Shown here: piece by piece, positions 22,332 to 31,582 of the stretch
How the letters are laid out: every line of letters begins with the position of its first letter
Numbering within the stretch: the first letter of the stretch is position 1
Source: an uncultured Clostridium sp.
GTDB taxonomy: Bacteria > Bacillota > Clostridia > TANB77 > CAG-508
DNA: 34,392 bases
NCBI GenBank assembly: GCA_948441945.1
Contig: CAOJQV010000012.1
Location: forward strand, 1-34,392
Direction: 5' to 3'
Translations under genes and position numbers: made by a program
Notes under the pieces: model-generated
What the model was told of the DNA's origin: nothing
Databases searched by the model: none
The model's input: only the letters and a program-made list of their open reading frames with translations

Positions 22332-24388
22332 TATTTCTTCCTTTTTTTCCTTTTAACTGGGCTCTTTTCTGTTTTATCTTTTACTTCTTCCGCTTCTTTA
22401 GGGTCCCACTTTTCTCCTGGTTTTGGTTTATTCCAAGAAATATAGTCACATGATTCTGGGTTATTTTCGCAAATGTAGTAATTTCTTTTTCTTTTTGTTT
22501 TTCTTACTTGCACAGTTGCTCCACATTTTGGACATGGGACATCAATTGTTTCTACAATTGCTTTTGTATTTTTGCATTCTGGATATCCTGGACATGCTAA
22601 GAATTTACCATATCTTCCGAATTTGTATACCATCATTCTTCCACATTTTTCGCATGGAATATCTGATACTTCATCTACTAATTCTACATGCTCTAGTTCT
22701 TTTTCTACTCTGTCTAATTCTATTTTGAAAGGTCCATAAAATTCACGTATCATCTTTTTCCATTCTTCTTTTCCTTCTGCTATTTCATCAAATTCGTTTT
22801 CTATATTGGCTGTAAATTCAACATTTATGATGTCTGTAAAGTTTTCTGTTAATAGTTTATTTACTATTTTTCCTAGTTCTGTTGGCATTAATTGTTTTTG
22901 TTCTTTTTCTATATATCTTCTTTCTAAAATTGTTGTAATAGTTGGAGAATAAGTACTTGGTCTTCCAATTCCTTTTTCTTCTAAGGCTTTAACTAAACTT
23001 GCTTCTGTATATCTTGCTGGTGGTTCTGTAAAGCTTTGTTTTGGCTCTAGTTTCAACAATTTTACATTTTGATTTTCTTGTAGTTCTGGAAGCATTCCTT
23101 CTTTTTCTTCTTCTTTTTCGTCAGAACCTTCTACATATAAAATCATAAATCCATTGAATTTTAGATTTTGTCCATTTGCTTTAAAGTCATATCCATTTGC
23201 TTTAATATTAACTGCCATTGTATCATAAATCGCTGGTTTCATTTGACTTGCCATAAATCTGTTGTAAATCAATTTGTATAATTTGTATTGGTCTTTATTT
23301 AAGTCTTGTTTTATATTGTCTGGCTCTATATCCGAATAAGTTGGTCTAATACCTTCGTGTGCATCTTGTGCATCTTTATTTGTTTTATAATATCTATTTT
23401 CGTAGAATTCTTCTCCATATTTAGATACAATATGTGTTTTAGCAGTGGCTCTTGCTTCTTCTGATATTCTTGTTGAGTCTGTTCTCATATAAGTTATTAA
23501 ACCTATTGTTCCTCTATCTCCTATTTTGACTCCTTCATATAATGTTTGAGCAACAGACATTGTTTTCTTTAATGTAAATCCTAATTTTCTGGATGCCTCT
23601 TGTTGCATTGTACTTGTTGTAAAAGGAGGTGCTGGATTTCTTTTCTTCTCTCCTTTTTTTACTTCTGATATAATATATTTTGCTTTTTCTATGTCTTTTA
23701 AAATTTTATCTACTTCTTCTTTTGAATGTATTTCTATTTTCTTTCCATCTTTACCATGAAATCTAGCTTCAAATTCTTTTTTAGATTTTTCATCTTTTAA
23801 ATTTGCATAAATGTTCCAATATTCTTGTGGGATGAATTTTTCAATTTCTTCTTCTCTATCTACAATTAGCTTTACTGCTACTGATTGAACTCTTCCTGCT
23901 GATAATCCTCTTTTTACTTTTTTCCAAAGTAGTGGACTTATTTTATATCCTACAATTCTATCTAATACTCTTCTTGCTTGTTGTGCATCAACTGTATTTA
24001 AGTCTATTTTTCTTGGTTCTTTTATAGCCTTTTGTACAGCTGTTTTTGTTATTTCGTTAAATGTTACTCTTTTTATTTTATCTTTGTCATCTTCTAATAT
24101 TTTAGCAAGATGCCATGCAATTGCTTCTCCTTCACGGTCGGGGTCAGTTGCTAAATAAACTGTTTTTGCTTTTTTAGCATCTGTTTTTAGAGATTTTATT
24201 AAGTCTCCTTTTCCTCTAATATTTATATATTCTGGTTCAAAATCATTTTCTATATTAACACCTAACTTTGATTTTGGTAGGTCTCTTATATGTCCCATAG
24301 ATGCAACTACTTTTGTGCTTCCTCCTAGGAACTTTTTAATTGTATTTGCTTTTGCAGGTGACTCTACTATAATTAATTTATCAGCCAT
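22331..24388 (-). CDS. topA: DNA topoisomerase I
   Basis: 685 aa, full length type IA enzyme. Toprim domain with ESPAKA (9-14) and TDPDREGE (81-88), the active-site Y300 in GLITYMRTDS, and at the C-terminus two four-cysteine zinc modules (CEKCG..CPGYPEC and CPKCG..CENNPESC) before a lysine-rich end. It relaxes negative supercoils by single-strand passage. The GGAGGAG site before the ATG is strong. It heads a two-gene operon with the spermidine-synthase-like gene. Confidence 0.98.
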   Translation of the reverse strand: MADKLIIVESPAKANTIKKFLGGSTKVVASMGHIRDLPKSKLGVNIENDFEPEYINIRGKGDLIKSLKTDAKKAKTVYLATDPDREGEAIAWHLAKILEDDKDKIKRVTFNEITKTAVQKAIKEPRKIDLNTVDAQQARRVLDRIVGYKISPLLWKKVKRGLSAGRVQSVAVKLIVDREEEIEKFIPQEYWNIYANLKDEKSKKEFEARFHGKDGKKIEIHSKEEVDKILKDIEKAKYIISEVKKGEKKRNPAPPFTTSTMQQEASRKLGFTLKKTMSVAQTLYEGVKIGDRGTIGLITYMRTDSTRISEEARATAKTHIVSKYGEEFYENRYYKTNKDAQDAHEGIRPTYSDIEPDNIKQDLNKDQYKLYKLIYNRFMASQMKPAIYDTMAVNIKANGYDFKANGQNLKFNGFMILYVEGSDEKEEEKEGMLPELQENQNVKLLKLEPKQSFTEPPARYTEASLVKALEEKGIGRPSTYSPTITTILERRYIEKEQKQLMPTELGKIVNKLLTENFTDIINVEFTANIENEFDEIAEGKEEWKKMIREFYGPFKIELDRVEKELEHVELVDEVSDIPCEKCGRMMVYKFGRYGKFLACPGYPECKNTKAIVETIDVPCPKCGATVQVRKTKRKRNYYICENNPESCDYISWNKPKPGEKWDPKEAEEVKDKTEKSPVKRKKRKK

Positions 24389-24473
24389 AACTCCTCCTTA
24401 GAATTATCTTTTATTATTTTATCATACTCTAAGTATTTTAGACTACTTTTTTATATTTTGCAAGCTTTTTTTA

Positions 24474-24903
24474 TTTAAGTATTGGTTTTTGATACATTCT
24501 TACTACTTCCTTGCGATGAACTATTATACTTTTTTTGGATATGTATTGATTGATTGAAGTGAAAAATAGAAATGTTTAGATAAGAAAATAAGTAATGTTC
24601 ATGGGAAAAAGTTATATTATATTCTTTTTTCATTACACAACTCGCTTAATACATAACTTAGAGATTCTAAATCAAATTAATCAGCGCCCTCAGTCGTGAG
24701 ATTCCCTAATTAATTTACTCCATGGCACATTCGTTGTTGCATTCAAAATGAATATAATATAACTTTTTAGCCTGAGTGAAAGCTCCTTATTTTCTTATCT
24801 TAACAATTCTTTTTGAACGTAATGAACGAAATACATATCCAAAAAAAGTATAATAGTTCATTGCAAGAAAGTAGCAAGAATGTGTCAAAAACCAATGCTT
24901 AAA
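24474..24903. mobile_element. 430-bp fold-back (MITE-like) element
   Basis: Arms of about 150 bp (24474-24624 and 24750-24903) are complementary over most of their length, in blocks. The outer end TTTAAG.ATTGGTTTTTGA, the block from GAACTATTATAC to GGATATGTATT (near 24518-24547 against 24829-24860), the AGATAAGAAAATAAG block and the innermost 14-bp GTTATATTATATTC are shared with few or no changes. The middle (24625-24749) has its own small stems (AAATTAAT..ATTAATTT and CTCA-GTCG-TGAG). No ORF of note. The form is that of a non-autonomous fold-back transposable element or a very long RNA hairpin. Target duplications could not be fixed. Confidence 0.7.
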
Positions 24904-24912
24904 TTTTAAAAT

Positions 24913-24942
24913 ATCCCAGCAAGTACCTTTACCTCTGGGACA
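24913..24942 (-). terminator. GTCCC-family palindrome acting as terminator
   Basis: On the minus strand TGTCCCAGAGGTAAAGGTAC continues into TTGCTGGGATA and then TTTTAAAATTT. It is a diverged unit of the repeat at 7276-7364, 5 bp after the stop codon of the gene ending at 24948. Confidence 0.65.
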
Positions 24943-24947
24943 TTTTA

Positions 24948-25256
24948 TTATATACCATTTTTTATTAAGTCTGACATGATTTCTTCTGAATGAATAGTGC
25001 TTACTTGACCGTTTTTAAATATATCTAGGATTTTGTTTATTTTGTTTTCATCATCTGTTATTGAATTTAAATCTTTTGTTTCAACTTTTATTTTCTCTGG
25101 TATATATTCTGTTTTTACTATAGTTATTCCATATTTATTTTCTTCATTTGTTTCTTCGTTTATTTGTTTATAATATTCTAATTTTATTGGATGATTTATT
25201 CCTTCTTCTTTTAGTTTTTCTTTTTCAATGAAAATCCCTCCAAAAAATCGTTTCAC
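24948..25256 (-). CDS. small conserved clostridial protein (DUF6514-like)
   Basis: 102 aa from a GTG at 25256 that has GGGGGAGG seven bases upstream; the longer frame to 25292 would include that site. The sequence has LEYYKQINEETNEENKYGIT, then IVKTEYIPEKIKVETKDL and an acidic helical end, in keeping with the small DUF6514-type proteins of Clostridia, though I offer that name with caution. No membrane segment. A good promoter (TTGCAT-N17-TAAAAT, 25321-25293) precedes it and a terminator follows, so it is a single-gene unit. Function unknown. Confidence 0.6.
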   Translation of the reverse strand: MKRFFGGIFIEKEKLKEEGINHPIKLEYYKQINEETNEENKYGITIVKTEYIPEKIKVETKDLNSITDDENKINKILDIFKNGQVSTIHSEEIMSDLIKNGI

Positions 25257-25292
25257 CTTGTCGCCTCCCCCTGCTTTATTTCGGACTTTCAT

Positions 25293-25321
25293 ATTTTACT
25301 ACGAAAAATATGGGGATGCAA
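25293..25321 (-). promoter_or_regulatory. promoter of the 102-aa gene
   Basis: On the minus strand TTGCAT (25321-25316), 17-bp spacer, TAAAAT (25298-25293). Confidence 0.65.
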
Positions 25322-25411
25322 GTACTTTTCATCGCAAGTTTTGACATTTAATTTAAATTTGTTTTATGTTTTTTTGAATTAATACTTTTTTCGATTGCTT
25401 TCGACTTATTA

Positions 25412-26080
25412 CTAATCAATTTTTTCTACTATTTCATTTTGGTTCTTATAAATACTGTTTGCTGGTACTACTTTTCTTACTGATGATAGTGGATATATAT
25501 TAGATTTTTTTCCAATAACAGTTCCTGGATTTAATACTGTTCCACATCCTACTTCTACTTCGTCACCAATCACAGCTCCAAATTTTTTTAGTTCTGTTTC
25601 AATTTTTTCTGTTTCTGTTTTTACAACTACTAACTTTTTATCTGACTTTACATTTGATGTAATTGAACCTGCTCCCAAATGTGACTTATATCCTAATATT
25701 GAATCTCCTACATAATTATAATGTGGTACTTGAACTTTATTGAATAATATAACATTTTTTAGTTCTGTTGAGTTTCCAACTACTGCTCCTTCTCCTACTA
25801 TTGCTTTTCCTCTAATAAATGCACAATGTCTTATTTCTGCATCTTTGCAAATGATTGTTGGTCCTTTTATATAGGCTGTTGGTGCTACTGTTGCTGTTTT
25901 CGAAATCCAAACATCTTCACCTATTTTATTATACTCTTCTTCACTTAATGTTTTTCCTAATTCTAAAATGAAATCTGATATTTCGAGTAGTACTTCCCAT
26001 GGATATGTTTTTCCTTCAAATATTTTTGTTGCTATTGTTTCTTGTAAGTTATACAACTTTTCTATTTTACATTCTTCCAT
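25412..26080 (-). CDS. left-handed beta-helix protein, GlmU C-terminal-like
   Basis: 222 aa. A helical N-terminus (1-55) precedes hexapeptide repeats: VWISKTATVAPTAYIKGPTI, then IRHCAFIRGKAIVGEGAVVG, then a long loop, then GAVIGDEVEVGCGTVLNPGT. This is the trimeric left-handed beta-helix of sugar-nucleotide acyltransferases; the HYNYVGDSILGYKSHLGAGS part is close to the acetyl-CoA/UDP-GlcNAc region of GlmU. The uridylyltransferase half is lacking, so it is an acetyltransferase-like relative rather than GlmU. The start is 14 bp after the dipeptidase stop; the two are likely co-transcribed. Confidence 0.8.
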   Translation of the reverse strand: MEECKIEKLYNLQETIATKIFEGKTYPWEVLLEISDFILELGKTLSEEEYNKIGEDVWISKTATVAPTAYIKGPTIICKDAEIRHCAFIRGKAIVGEGAVVGNSTELKNVILFNKVQVPHYNYVGDSILGYKSHLGAGSITSNVKSDKKLVVVKTETEKIETELKKFGAVIGDEVEVGCGTVLNPGTVIGKKSNIYPLSSVRKVVPANSIYKNQNEIVEKID

Positions 26081-26094
26081 TTTTATTTTCCTTC

Positions 26095-27510
26095 CTATTT
26101 CAATTTATCTAGTTCATAAATTGCATTTGCATATATTATAGCACTTGTTATTAAATTGCCTATATTTATATTTTCATCTGCTTGATGGCATAAATCTTTT
26201 TCTCCTGGCATATTAGCGCCAAAAGATATAAAGTTTTTAAATGCCCTTGCATAAGTTGCTCCTCCTATTGCAATTGGTTCTACATCTTTATTTGTCATAT
26301 TATTAAATATATTTGTTAGTGTTTTAACTAGTTCACTACTTTTAGGTACTAATAAATGTTCTTTTTCTCCATTAAATTCTACTTTTAGATTATTGAATTC
26401 TGCACATTTTTCTTTAAATTTATCTTTTATGAATTCTAACTTTGTATAAATTGGTACTCTTAAATTCATCCCTATTTTTAATGTGTTATTTTCTAAATCA
26501 AATCTTGCTAAATTTAATGTGAGTTCTCCTGATTCATCTTTTTTATTTATATCTAAAATATTTCCATTATAATCGTCTTTTAGGTATTTGTTAAAAAATT
26601 CTAATATTTCATTAGAGACATTATATTTTGTATAGACTTTACTTAATAATTGCATAATCTGCGTAATAGCATTTTTTCCTAAATCTGGATGTGCTGCATG
26701 GCTAGAAACCCCATAAGATATTATTTTTATAAGTGTTTCATCTTGTTTTTCTATTTTAATATTGTAATTATTTTCTTCTATTATTTTTTTCATTTCTATA
26801 TCTAAGTTTTCTATATTTGAATTGTATCTTAACGTACATTTACAGTATTTAGGAACTACATTTATTGCATTATTATTGCAGTCTAGGTTTTCTATAATTA
26901 TATCTTTGTTTTGTTCATAAGTCATTTTTATAAATGTATTTATTATTCCCTTTTCTGCGTAAATACATGGAAAGTCTGCATCAGGACTGAATCCAATGCT
27001 TGGAATTTCTTCTTTTTGCTTGTAATGTTCTATGCATTTCCAATCCTTTTCTTCATTAAGTCCTATTATTAATCTAATTCTTTTATTTGTTTTTATTGTG
27101 TCTTTTACTGCTTTCATTGCATATAGTGCTGCAATTGTTGGTCCTTTGTCATCAATTGCTCCTCTTCCATATATTTTATTGTCTATTATTTTAGGTTCAT
27201 AAGGTTTTGTTATTTTCCAATCTTTTTCGTCTGCTGGTACTACATCTAAATGGCTTACTATTCCTATTAGTTCTTCTCCTTCTCCAAATTCAATGTATCC
27301 ACAATATCCATCTATGTTTTTTGTTCTGAATCCTAGTTCTTCTCCTAAGTTTAAAATATAGTTTAATGCTTTATTACATTCTTGGCCAAATGGCATGTTT
27401 GGTTGTGCTTTGCTTTCTTCTGATATACTAGGAATTTTTATTAGATTGCTTATGTTTTCTATTATTTCTTGCTTGTTCTTTTCTATCTCTTTTTCTAATT
27501 TTTCCTTCAT
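26095..27510 (-). CDS. pepV: M20 family dipeptidase, PepV-like
   Basis: 471 aa, the normal PepV length. Zinc-site motifs: SHLDVVPA with GRGAIDDKGP, GLNEEKDWKCIEHY and SPDADFP, a lid region with SHAAHPDLGKNA, and the terminal HQADE with the preceding GGATYARAF. PepV removes the N-terminal residue of dipeptides and some longer peptides, including unusual amino acids, in the cytoplasm. The site AAGGAGGGAGAT precedes the ATG. It is followed by the beta-helix gene. Confidence 0.9.
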   Translation of the reverse strand: MKEKLEKEIEKNKQEIIENISNLIKIPSISEESKAQPNMPFGQECNKALNYILNLGEELGFRTKNIDGYCGYIEFGEGEELIGIVSHLDVVPADEKDWKITKPYEPKIIDNKIYGRGAIDDKGPTIAALYAMKAVKDTIKTNKRIRLIIGLNEEKDWKCIEHYKQKEEIPSIGFSPDADFPCIYAEKGIINTFIKMTYEQNKDIIIENLDCNNNAINVVPKYCKCTLRYNSNIENLDIEMKKIIEENNYNIKIEKQDETLIKIISYGVSSHAAHPDLGKNAITQIMQLLSKVYTKYNVSNEILEFFNKYLKDDYNGNILDINKKDESGELTLNLARFDLENNTLKIGMNLRVPIYTKLEFIKDKFKEKCAEFNNLKVEFNGEKEHLLVPKSSELVKTLTNIFNNMTNKDVEPIAIGGATYARAFKNFISFGANMPGEKDLCHQADENINIGNLITSAIIYANAIYELDKLK

Positions 27511-27569
27511 ATCTCCCTCCTTCTTTTTTATATTATATCAATTTTGTGTGTTTTATATTACTTAGTTTA

Positions 27570-28727
27570 TTATTTATTTCCTTTTGCTCTATTATGTGTA
27601 ATACATAGCATTTGGCAATTTTCAATATCAGTACTTCCTCCATTACTCCATGCTGTTACATGGTCTGCATCCATTTCATTTAATTTCCATATCTTCTTTG
27701 AGTTTCCAACTGCACATAATGGGCAATTAGATGTTTCTTCTTTATTTGCTTTATCTGTTTGGATTTTATATTTTGCTTTTTTTGTTGGTTCGTCAAAAAC
27801 TCTTATATCCAAGTTTTTCTTGAATTCATCAGTTTCACCACTAAGGACATATTCATATATTCCTTTTTTACTTTTTACAAAATAATCTCCTTGTAGTTCT
27901 CTAACTCTTTCTGATATTTGTGATGAATTATAAGAATTATTATGATATTTTTCATATAGTTCTCCCCAGTTCAGTCCTCTCATAGAAGAATCTGTATCTT
28001 CAAATGTATTTGATACCCAATCTATTACAGAATTGAAATATGATTCTATTTCATTTATATTGTCATCATGTCTGTGTCTGCTCATATATTCATCAATATG
28101 CCCTTTACTTACCCAATCTAATGCTCTTTCTAAAAAGTCTTGTCTTAAAACGTTTCCTGATATATATGCTGACCATTTTTGAATATTAGAGTTTTGAGAG
28201 TTTGAAAATGCTTCTTTAGCTTTTGTAACGAATTTTCCTGAATAAATAGCATTTAATAATTCTTGCTCTTTCAGTGTCACTCCTTCCATATTAATTGTTT
28301 TAAACCATTGTTTTATTTCTGATTCCTCACCCTCACATATGTATATAGTTAATTTTGTATCCATTATTTTTTCTTGTTGATCTTGAGGTAGTGCTGAAAA
28401 ATATTGTTGCATACCATTTTGGTCGACTATAGGAAATTTGTTTGTTATATATCTTCCAAACGAAGTTATTCTTTGTTGCCCATCTAAAACTTCTAACATT
28501 TCACCATTTTTGTTAAAGTATATCAATCCTAGTGGATATCCTTTTAATAGACTTTTAACTACAGCAACATCCTTTTTTCCATCTGCATATATATAATGTC
28601 TTTGATATTCTGGTTGAATTACCAATTTGCCATCTAATCCATAAAGTCCTTTTCCTTCATATTCATTATATATGAACCCTTCAACAACATCTTTTACTTT
28701 CCACCCTATTTCTAATTCTGTTTTCAT
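27570..28727 (-). CDS. DUF262 protein with C-terminal HNH nuclease
   Basis: 385 aa. The DUF262 (GmrS/ParB-like) part has QPEYQRHY at 38-45 and the NTP-binding DGQQRITS at 82-89. The end (about 330-385) is an HNH nuclease: [42 protein letters not shown], with two Cys pairs for zinc. DUF262 with nuclease domains is the core of GmrSD and of SspE-like restriction proteins, which cut modified or unmodified phage DNA after NTP hydrolysis. The start is one base behind the stop of the upstream methyltransferase, with GGAGGG as site. The third gene of the operon; probably the restriction arm. Confidence 0.8.
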   Translation of the reverse strand: MKTELEIGWKVKDVVEGFIYNEYEGKGLYGLDGKLVIQPEYQRHYIYADGKKDVAVVKSLLKGYPLGLIYFNKNGEMLEVLDGQQRITSFGRYITNKFPIVDQNGMQQYFSALPQDQQEKIMDTKLTIYICEGEESEIKQWFKTINMEGVTLKEQELLNAIYSGKFVTKAKEAFSNSQNSNIQKWSAYISGNVLRQDFLERALDWVSKGHIDEYMSRHRHDDNINEIESYFNSVIDWVSNTFEDTDSSMRGLNWGELYEKYHNNSYNSSQISERVRELQGDYFVKSKKGIYEYVLSGETDEFKKNLDIRVFDEPTKKAKYKIQTDKANKEETSNCPLCAVGNSKKIWKLNEMDADHVTAWSNGGSTDIENCQMLCITHNRAKGNK

Positions 28728-28728
28728 A

Positions 28729-29793
28729 CTATTTTACCCTCCTTATTATTATTCTAAAATATGGACATTTTCCATCTACTGATAAATCTTTGTCATCATT
28801 TCCTTTTCTAAATTTTATAATTTTGAATTGCTCTGGGCAATATTTTCCTAAAAATGTTATTGGTACTCCCATATCTCCATCATAGTCGTTTGGAATTGCG
28901 TCTACAAAGGGGATGTCTATTGCATCATAATTGTCATACTTTTTATATCCATTTTCTCTTACTATTGAATGCTTACTAAATTTTAAGTTGTCATTTAATG
29001 ACATTAATGATAATGGTTGATGTCTTTTTCCATGGTCTAAATTTGTAAACCATCCTGTTCCTGGTACTGTTATGTATTTATCACCATTTTCGGCAATATC
29101 TGATTCACAAGCATTTATATTATAGTAATAGGGTACTCTATATGTTAGGTTTTTTCCATTTACTCTTTCATTAAATCTACATCCTAACCATATTTCATTA
29201 TTCATTATTAATGGGAAAACGTCTTTATATGTAATAGCATTTTGATTTCCTAATATTAAGAATTGTTTTTTTGCTTCCATTATCCATGCCATAAATTCTC
29301 TAAATAAACTAAATGGTGGATTTGTAATTATAATGTCTGATTCATCTCTTAATTTTATAACTTCTTCTGACCTAAAGTCTCCATCTCCTTCAAGATAATC
29401 CCATTCTATATCTTCGAAATCTATTCTACCTGAATTATCTTTGTCTGATTCTAATATAAAAACTTTTCCATGTGTCATTGTTTTATTTTTATCAAATTTT
29501 TCTGATTTTTTTTCATATTCACTTGGCTCAATTTCAACTCCTAATCCCTTTGATTCATGAGCATATGTAGTACATATTAATTTTTTTAAGCCTAGTTTTT
29601 CAAAATTTTGCGAGAAATATTTTGTAAAACTTCCTTCTTCTCCATCATCACATGGACACAATATAACTTTATCTTTAAAAGTATTTACATTAAAATCAAG
29701 GTATGAATTCACTTCTCTTTCTACATCTTCATATTGAGTATAAAATTCATCATTTTTGCTCTTATGTGCTGTGTCTAATGTTCTTCTTCCCAT
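28729..29793 (-). CDS. EcoRI-family adenine-specific DNA methyltransferase, copy 2
   Basis: 354 aa. It starts [20 protein letters not shown], has a cofactor region [20 protein letters not shown] and the catalytic motif [14 protein letters not shown], then [18 protein letters not shown] and [17 protein letters not shown]. It methylates adenine N6 (NPPF type). Clearly paralogous to the gene just upstream, with the same motif order and about the same length, but the middle (specificity) region differs. Five bases separate the two genes; its ribosome site lies inside the end of copy 1. Confidence 0.85.
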   Translation of the reverse strand: MGRRTLDTAHKSKNDEFYTQYEDVEREVNSYLDFNVNTFKDKVILCPCDDGEEGSFTKYFSQNFEKLGLKKLICTTYAHESKGLGVEIEPSEYEKKSEKFDKNKTMTHGKVFILESDKDNSGRIDFEDIEWDYLEGDGDFRSEEVIKLRDESDIIITNPPFSLFREFMAWIMEAKKQFLILGNQNAITYKDVFPLIMNNEIWLGCRFNERVNGKNLTYRVPYYYNINACESDIAENGDKYITVPGTGWFTNLDHGKRHQPLSLMSLNDNLKFSKHSIVRENGYKKYDNYDAIDIPFVDAIPNDYDGDMGVPITFLGKYCPEQFKIIKFRKGNDDKDLSVDGKCPYFRIIIRRVK

Positions 29794-29798
29794 TTTTA

Positions 29799-30935
29799 TT
29801 ACTCCTTCCAGTATTTTTTATTTGCAATTAATATTCTATGATATATTTGAGTTCCATTAATAATTCCATATCCCCTAGTTCCTGATCTAGATTTTATCTC
29901 TCCATTATATCCAACTTTTTCTTTCCATTCTTCTGACATATTGCTATGTGACCATCCCATTGCTGGTCCAATTATTACAAATTGTTCTGGACAATACTTA
30001 TCCATAAATGTTAATGGTACTCCCATTATTCCTTCATAGTCACTTGGAATTGCGTCCGAAAATGGTACATCTATTGCATTGTAGTTATCATATTTTTTAT
30101 ATCCTACACTTTTAATATCCTTATGTTTGCTAAATTTAATATTATCAGCTACGGTCATTAGTGAAAGTGGTTGATGTCTTTTTCCATGGTCGATATTAGT
30201 TAACCATAAACAACTATTTGTTGCTACTATTCTTTTTCCATCTTCGTTTATTTTTGTTTCTGTTCCATATAATTCATATCCATCAGGAACAATAAATCCT
30301 GATATCCATCTTCCTATTCCTGTACCTAACCATGCTTTATTTTCTTTTAATAGTGGAAAAATTTCTTTGTATGCGATGCAATTTATATTTCCTATTGCTA
30401 GAAATTGTTTTTTGCCTTCCATTATCCATACTATAAATTCTCTAAATAGACTAAATGGTGGGTTGGTTACTATAACGTCTGCTTCGTCTCTTAGCTTTTT
30501 GACTTCTTCTGTTCTAAAATCTCCGTCTCCTTCAAGATAGTTCCATTCAAGGTCTTCATAATCAATTTTTCCTGAGTGATTAATATCAGTTTCTAATGTG
30601 AATATTTTTCCATGTGTTTTTGTTTTTGTTTCATCGTATTTTTCACTGTTTATTTCTAAATTGGATGTTTGTTCGTATTGTACAGATTTGCTATCGCTTG
30701 CATAGCTTATACTGATTAGTTTTTTTAGTCCTAGTTTTTCAAAGTTTAATGCAAAGTATTTTGTAAAGTTGCTCCAGTCTGAGTCGTCACATGGACATAA
30801 AATTGTTTTGTTTTTGAAGACGTCTTTGTTAAAGTCTAAATATGCATTTATTTCTTTTTCTATATCTCCATATAGTGTGTAAAATTCGTCGTTTTTGTTT
30901 TCTCTTGCTTTTCTTAAATCTGATGATTTTGCCAT
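29799..30935 (-). CDS. EcoRI-family adenine-specific DNA methyltransferase, copy 1
   Basis: 378 aa from the ATG at 30935 (AAGGAG upstream); the longer frame to 30992 includes promoter DNA. It has [78 protein letters not shown] and VPLTFMDKYCPEQFVIIG. The region after NPPF (residues about 200-260, GRWISGFIVPDGYELYG) differs most from copy 2, as expected if the two see different sequences or strands. First gene of the operon; promoter at 30974-31002. Confidence 0.85.
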   Translation of the reverse strand: MAKSSDLRKARENKNDEFYTLYGDIEKEINAYLDFNKDVFKNKTILCPCDDSDWSNFTKYFALNFEKLGLKKLISISYASDSKSVQYEQTSNLEINSEKYDETKTKTHGKIFTLETDINHSGKIDYEDLEWNYLEGDGDFRTEEVKKLRDEADVIVTNPPFSLFREFIVWIMEGKKQFLAIGNINCIAYKEIFPLLKENKAWLGTGIGRWISGFIVPDGYELYGTETKINEDGKRIVATNSCLWLTNIDHGKRHQPLSLMTVADNIKFSKHKDIKSVGYKKYDNYNAIDVPFSDAIPSDYEGIMGVPLTFMDKYCPEQFVIIGPAMGWSHSNMSEEWKEKVGYNGEIKSRSGTRGYGIINGTQIYHRILIANKKYWKE

Positions 30936-30973
30936 TTCTTTTCTCCTTGTTTTTTGTATTTTGATGTAAGGGT

Positions 30974-31002
30974 ATTTTATCATTTTCGACACTTTTAATC
31001 AA
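30974..31002 (-). promoter_or_regulatory. promoter of the methyltransferase/DUF262 operon
   Basis: On the minus strand TTGATT (31002-30997), 17-bp spacer, TAAAAT (30979-30974). ATCACAAAATTC, the motif repeated at the ATPase promoter, lies directly upstream (31014-31003). Confidence 0.65.
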
Positions 31003-31082
31003 GAATTTTGTGATTTATTTAAATGTTTTTCTGTTAAGTCTTGCCTATCAACATCAAGTCTTGTTCTAAATTGTGTCAAAAA

Positions 31083-31145
31083 GGTATGGTTTGAACTTGT
31101 CGCCTTCGGGTTATGAGTCATTTTTGCAAACGATTGGTAGACAAG
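31083..31145 (-). pseudogene. degenerate tRNA-Met-like relic
   Basis: On the minus strand CTCATAACCCGAAGG followed by GTTCAAACC matches the anticodon-loop to T-loop part of elongator tRNA-Met (CAT anticodon). The 5' part (CTACCAATCG) recalls a D arm, but the stems do not pair. It lies upstream of the methyltransferase operon. It could be a decayed tRNA or an attachment-site remnant. Confidence 0.4.
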
Positions 31146-31167
31146 GCTTTTCGGTGTATTTGTTGAT

Positions 31168-31196
31168 ATATTGGGTGTGCCCAATTTTTGTACTTT
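31168..31196 (+). terminator. terminator-like hairpin
   Basis: ATTGGG-TGTG-CCCAAT followed by TTTTTG on the plus strand. No gene ends just before it; it may insulate the divergent small gene at 31281. Confidence 0.5.
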
Positions 31197-31280
31197 ATAA
31201 ATTTATGTGATTTTGGTTTGTTTTTGGGAATAGTGTGCCCAAATTGAGCCCAACAAAATAAATTTATGGAGGTTTTGATT

Positions 31281-31544
31281 ATGAGTAAAAAATGTTTTTG
31301 TTGTTTTGAAAGTGTAAATAATAATTTAGATAATGAACATGACTTAATTTCAGATTGGCTAGATTTTAGGTCTGAAGAATTGGAAACTAATTTGAGTGAG
31401 GAAGATAAAAGGCATTTGCTTAAGTTTGATGTTTTTGCTGATAGAATTTTAGATGCTACTTTAGATTCTAAAAAGGATTATGTTTCTGATGTTTTAGATG
31501 ATTTGCGTGATGATTTTTTACAATATTGTATTTATTGGAATTAA
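31281..31544 (+). CDS. small acidic protein of unknown function
   Basis: 87 aa from the ATG at 31281, which has GGAGG eight bases upstream (the ATG at 31266 overlaps that site). It is not recognised. A short cysteine cluster CFCC near the start is followed by very acidic helices (DWLDFRSEELETNLSEEDKR, DSKKDYVSDVLDDLRDD). The TAA is followed at once by a strong stem-loop and by 39 further in-frame sense codons with protein-like composition (LYANLLVEKYYRMGFGDAVK) up to a TAG at 31664. Either the stop is a nonsense mutation or it is read through. It is the only plus-strand gene in the defence region, divergent from the methyltransferase operon. Confidence 0.6.
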   Translation: MSKKCFCCFESVNNNLDNEHDLISDWLDFRSEELETNLSEEDKRHLLKFDVFADRILDATLDSKKDYVSDVLDDLRDDFLQYCIYWN

Positions 31545-31582
31545 GCTGTTGTCGAAATCTTGATTTCGTACCAACAGCTATA
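31545..31582 (+). other. stem-loop directly behind a stop codon
   Basis: AGCTGTTG pairs with CAACAGCT and, inside, CGAAATC with GATTTCG; no T run follows, so it is not a typical terminator. Confidence 0.6.

Noticed and set aside
30999-31184. 61-aa minus-strand frame
   Set aside because: No ribosome site, unusual composition, and it overlaps the operon promoter and the tRNA-like relic.
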